DNA of 7,997 bases from Candidatus Babelota bacterium (GTDB taxonomy: Bacteria > JAGOBX01), in contig JAGOBX010000147.1 in the NCBI GenBank assembly GCA_017999075.1, positions 1-7,997 of the forward strand, given 5' to 3'. The notes under the pieces are model-generated. The model was given only the letters and a program-made list of their open reading frames with translations. It had not been told where the DNA came from and did no database searches. Of this stretch, positions 5,761 to 7,997 are shown one piece after another. The translations under genes and the position numbers were made by a program. Within the stretch, counting starts at the first letter, position 1. Each line of letters starts with the position of its first letter.

Positions 5761-5792
5761 TTGTACCTTTGCACCCATGTGCCTTTGTCCCT
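5761..5792 (-). repeat. Right inverted array of 8-bp AGGGACAA repeats
   Basis: On the minus strand four units follow one another: AGGGACAA (5792-5785), AGGCACAT (5784-5777), GGGTGCAA (5776-5769) and AGGTACAA (5768-5761). Together with the left array this gives a perfect 15-bp inverted repeat, with weaker similarity continuing inward, enclosing about 145-170 bp between cheR and the cheY-like gene. The arrangement parallels the one around the four-helix-bundle gene but has no intact gene inside. Confidence 0.7.
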
Positions 5793-5797
5793 GTTTT

Positions 5798-5803
5798 TAT
5801 AAT
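5798..5803 (+). promoter_or_regulatory. Possible -10 element upstream of cheY
   Basis: TATAAT at 5798-5803 lies 17 bases before the ATG at 5821. No -35 is found at the right distance; TTGCAC at 5769-5774 is 23 bp upstream, which is too far. The resulting leader would be only about ten bases and start at the ribosome binding site, so this could be a chance match. Confidence 0.22.
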
Positions 5804-5820
5804 AGCATTGAGGGAAAACA

Positions 5821-6183
5821 ATGAAAATACTAATAATCGATGACAAAGAACCCATAACAAAACTTGTTGCATTTGATTTGGAAAATAATGGATATTCAGT
5901 TTTTACTTCAAACAGCGGAATAAGCGGTTTGCATAAAATGAGAAGAGAAAAAATTGATTTGATAGTTCTTGATATTGAAATGCCTGATTTGTCCGGTCTT
6001 GATATTTTAAGAATTATGAAAACAGATGCTAAATTAAAAAATATTAAAGTAATTGTTTTATCAGGAGTAATTCATTATAAAGAAGCTGCCGCAGCACTTG
6101 GATGTGATGATTTTATCGCCAAACCTTTTACATCTGTTCAACTTATTGAGAAAATTAAAATAAATTTAAAAAATGGACTATGA
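5821..6183 (+). CDS. cheY: Stand-alone receiver protein, CheY-like
   Basis: This is a 120-aa single-domain response regulator. It has the acidic pair D7/D8 (ILIIDDKEP), phosphoacceptor D51 in LIVLDIEMPDLSG, S81 in the Thr/Ser switch position (VIVLSG), F98 in the aromatic switch position and K101 (AKPF), so all residues needed for phosphorylation are present. The ATG at 5821 follows GAGGGA (5810-5815) with 5-nt spacing. It overlaps the start of cheA, which makes CheA the likely phosphodonor. In E. coli CheY the switch residues are Thr and Tyr, so Ser and Phe here are conservative variants. It could act on the flagellar motor, as a phosphate sink, or as a relay to the receiver-kinase system; sequence alone does not separate these. 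Confidence 0.9.
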   Translation: MKILIIDDKEPITKLVAFDLENNGYSVFTSNSGISGLHKMRREKIDLIVLDIEMPDLSGLDILRIMKTDAKLKNIKVIVLSGVIHYKEAAAALGCDDFIAKPFTSVQLIEKIKINLKNGL

Positions 6184-7997
6184 TGTGGACAAGGAAAAAT
6201 TACTGCAATTAAAAAATCAGGTTGAACCTTTTCTGAATGATTTAAACAAAATAGTAATTCTTAATGATATGACTATTGAAGATGTCAGAGTTTTATCGGA
6301 GATAAGTATAATTTCAAACAAAATATCTGAAATTTTCAAACAATATAATATAAATTTTTTAGCGGATAGTTTTAATGCAATAGATTTAATGATTAATACG
6401 ACAATGTTTGGAAATATAGAATACTCGATAGCTTTATCATATTCAATGCATCTAATTGAAATTTTATCTGAAACGCTTGAAGTATATTTTATTGGCGGAA
6501 TTTTACAAAATAAAACTATTATTCAAAGTTATCAGGATATGCTTTTCAACTGGACAGAGAAAAACATACCATTAGAAGAAAAATTTCATGATGAGACTGA
6601 AATTAAAGATGAAGATGAAAATATTTTTAAAAAAATTGCAGATTTAAAAGGATTTCCTTCGCTTCCTGAAAATTTAAAAGAATTAAATGGTTTGTTTATA
6701 AATTTTTCGCTTGAAAACCTTGAATTTATTGATGATTTTATTTCTGAAAGTTATGAAATTCTTTCATTAACTGTACAAAAACTTCTTGACATTGAAAAAA
6801 ACTGTAATGATTACGAATTGATAAATGAAATTTTTCGTTCTATACATACTATTAAAGGGTCTGCTGGTTTTTTGGGGTTAACTGAAATGACTGTAGTTTC
6901 ACATTGGACAGAAACATTGCTTGATAAATGCCGCAATAATGAAATTAAGTTTAATTCTGATATTATTGATGTAATTTTGAAATCAACAGATATTTTAAAA
7001 GAACTTCTTAAAAATATTCAACTGAAAGTAAAAGAATTAAGAGGCGAACAAAAAAATATTGAGTTAAAAGAAATTTTTATTGAAAATATTTTAAATAGTC
7101 TTGTGAACGTGATTACAGATAATTCAAAAATAAAAGATGAATCAAAAGAAAATTTATCTGATAAAAATTTAAAAAATGTCAAAACTAAAACCTCCATCAT
7201 AAACCATAACGAAAAACAAAATAAAGAAATTGTAAAATCAATTCAAAACAATGATGAACTGCAAACTGATTCTATACGCATTCCTATTAATAAATTAGAC
7301 AGTCTTTATGAAATGATAGGAGAAACTCTTATATCAGTTTCTATATTAAAACAAAGTGCAGTTTTATTAAAAAATTCAGATAAAAGCTTTATAGAAAAGA
7401 TTGATTATCTTGATATGTTGACTGACCAGCTTCAAATGCGAATGTTGAAAATGCGTATGTTTCCAATAAAATCTGTTTATGATAAGCTGAACAGGCAGGT
7501 TCGCGATTTAATTAAAAAATCAGGGAAATCTGTTGATTTCAGTGTTTTTGGCGGTGAAACAGAAGTTGATAAAATTATAATTGACGAAATATTTGCGCCT
7601 CTGACTCATATTATTAGAAATTCAATGGACCATGGATTAGAAATGCCAGACCGGAGATTTGCAAAAGGCAAAAATAAAACTGGAATGATAAAATTGAAAA
7701 CTGAAAACCGCGGCGATAATGTGATTATTGAAATATTTGATGATGGCAGTGGTTTAAATAAAAATAAGATTCTTTCAAAAGCTATTGAAAAACAATTAAT
7801 TATAGAACAGGATAAACTTGATGATAGTGAAATTTATAATTTTATTTTTGCACCTGGATTTTCTACTGCCGATGCTGTAACTGAAATTTTCGGTCGGGGT
7901 GTCGGGATGGATGTAGTAAAAAAAACAATTGATAAATTAGGTGGAAAAATTGATATTGAAACAGAAATTGATAAATTTACTAAAATTACAATAACAC
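6173..7997 (+). CDS. cheA: Chemotaxis histidine kinase CheA (3' partial)
   Basis: CheA is the autophosphorylating kinase of chemosensory arrays; it passes phosphate from a His on its HPt domain to CheY and CheB. The frame is open to the window end (608 codons seen). From the Met at 6173: residues 1-175 are an unusual helical extension; the HPt domain (about 179-285) has H225 in SIHTIKGSAGF; a K/N/E-rich linker (about 290-365) stands where P2 would be; the dimerisation domain starts at about 367 (SIRIPINKLDSL). The kinase domain has N483 in HIIRNSMDHG, G1 DDGSG (523-527), APGFSTA (560-566) and G2 GRGVG (574-578). The CheW-like domain lies beyond the window. The ATG at 6173 is the first possible start and overlaps cheY by 11 nt; a GTG at 6185 is an alternative. 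Neither has a clear RBS, so translation is probably coupled to cheY. Confidence 0.94.
   Translation, partial: MDYDVDKEKLLQLKNQVEPFLNDLNKIVILNDMTIEDVRVLSEISIISNKISEIFKQYNINFLADSFNAIDLMINTTMFGNIEYSIALSYSMHLIEILSETLEVYFIGGILQNKTIIQSYQDMLFNWTEKNIPLEEKFHDETEIKDEDENIFKKIADLKGFPSLPENLKELNGLFINFSLENLEFIDDFISESYEILSLTVQKLLDIEKNCNDYELINEIFRSIHTIKGSAGFLGLTEMTVVSHWTETLLDKCRNNEIKFNSDIIDVILKSTDILKELLKNIQLKVKELRGEQKNIELKEIFIENILNSLVNVITDNSKIKDESKENLSDKNLKNVKTKTSIINHNEKQNKEIVKSIQNNDELQTDSIRIPINKLDSLYEMIGETLISVSILKQSAVLLKNSDKSFIEKIDYLDMLTDQLQMRMLKMRMFPIKSVYDKLNRQVRDLIKKSGKSVDFSVFGGETEVDKIIIDEIFAPLTHIIRNSMDHGLEMPDRRFAKGKNKTGMIKLKTENRGDNVIIEIFDDGSGLNKNKILSKAIEKQLIIEQDKLDDSEIYNFIFAPGFSTADAVTEIFGRGVGMDVVKKTIDKLGGKIDIETEIDKFTKITIT

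Noticed and set aside
1467-5792. CRISPR array or tRNA/rRNA genes
   Set aside because: The repeats are 7-8 bp, degenerate and without spacers, so they are not CRISPR. I saw no tRNA cloverleaf or rRNA sequence, and the four-helix gene is not inside a 23S rRNA gene here.
5686-5802. A 38-codon ATG frame between cheR and cheY
   Set aside because: Its C-terminal part is translation of the 8-bp repeat array and the rest resembles no protein I recognise; the spacer looks non-coding.
6180-6212. ATG at 6180 (and 6183) as the cheA start
   Set aside because: That frame stops at a TAA after ten codons. The frame with HPt and kinase motifs is the one containing ATG 6173 and GTG 6185.

Overview
This window is a strongly AT-rich stretch (roughly a quarter to 30 percent G+C by eye) from a bacterium. 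Every gene I can support reads left to right, and nearly all are signal-transduction genes. The content fits a motile Gram-negative-type bacterium: an NtrC-family sigma-54 activator, a soluble PAS-type histidine kinase of the HEINNPNNF class, and CheR, CheY and CheA. The kinase type and the 'four helix bundle' gene recall Desulfobacterota, Spirochaetota or Bacteroidota/Ignavibacteriota-like lineages. The sequence alone does not settle the taxon.

Layout. (1) 1-1464: 3' part of a PAS histidine kinase with a degenerate C-terminal receiver. (2) 1465-2010: a spacer holding a 105-aa four-helix-bundle gene and copies of a degenerate 7-bp repeat, direct on the left and inverted on the right. (3) 2011-3333: an NtrC-type response regulator (receiver, AAA+, Fis HTH), the probable partner of the first kinase. 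(4) 3334-3651: a non-coding gap with a weak terminator, a cluster of overlapping palindromes and an extended -10 promoter. (5) 3652-4710: a receiver-histidine kinase fusion containing a C9 homopolymer. (6) 4711-4795: a short spacer with four 7-bp AATTC-type repeats. (7) 4796-5593: cheR. (8) 5594-5820: a spacer bounded by inverted arrays of an 8-bp repeat. (9) 5821-6183: a stand-alone receiver (cheY-like). (10) 6173-7997: cheA, overlapping cheY and running off the window.

How they work together (inference). Genes 1 and 3 form a kinase/sigma-54 activator pair, now separated by the four-helix-bundle cassette. CheR, CheY and CheA form a chemosensory core. The sensor-less receiver-kinase between the two blocks could link them by accepting phosphate from another kinase. 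No chemoreceptor, CheW or CheB is visible.

The most unusual signals are: inverted 7-8 bp degenerate tandem repeats in the spacers, starting at or within upstream stop codons; a C9 tract in the kinase ATP-binding domain where any one-base slip truncates the protein; a pseudo-receiver on the first kinase; a long N-terminal extension on CheA; and a compact palindrome cluster upstream of the receiver-kinase.
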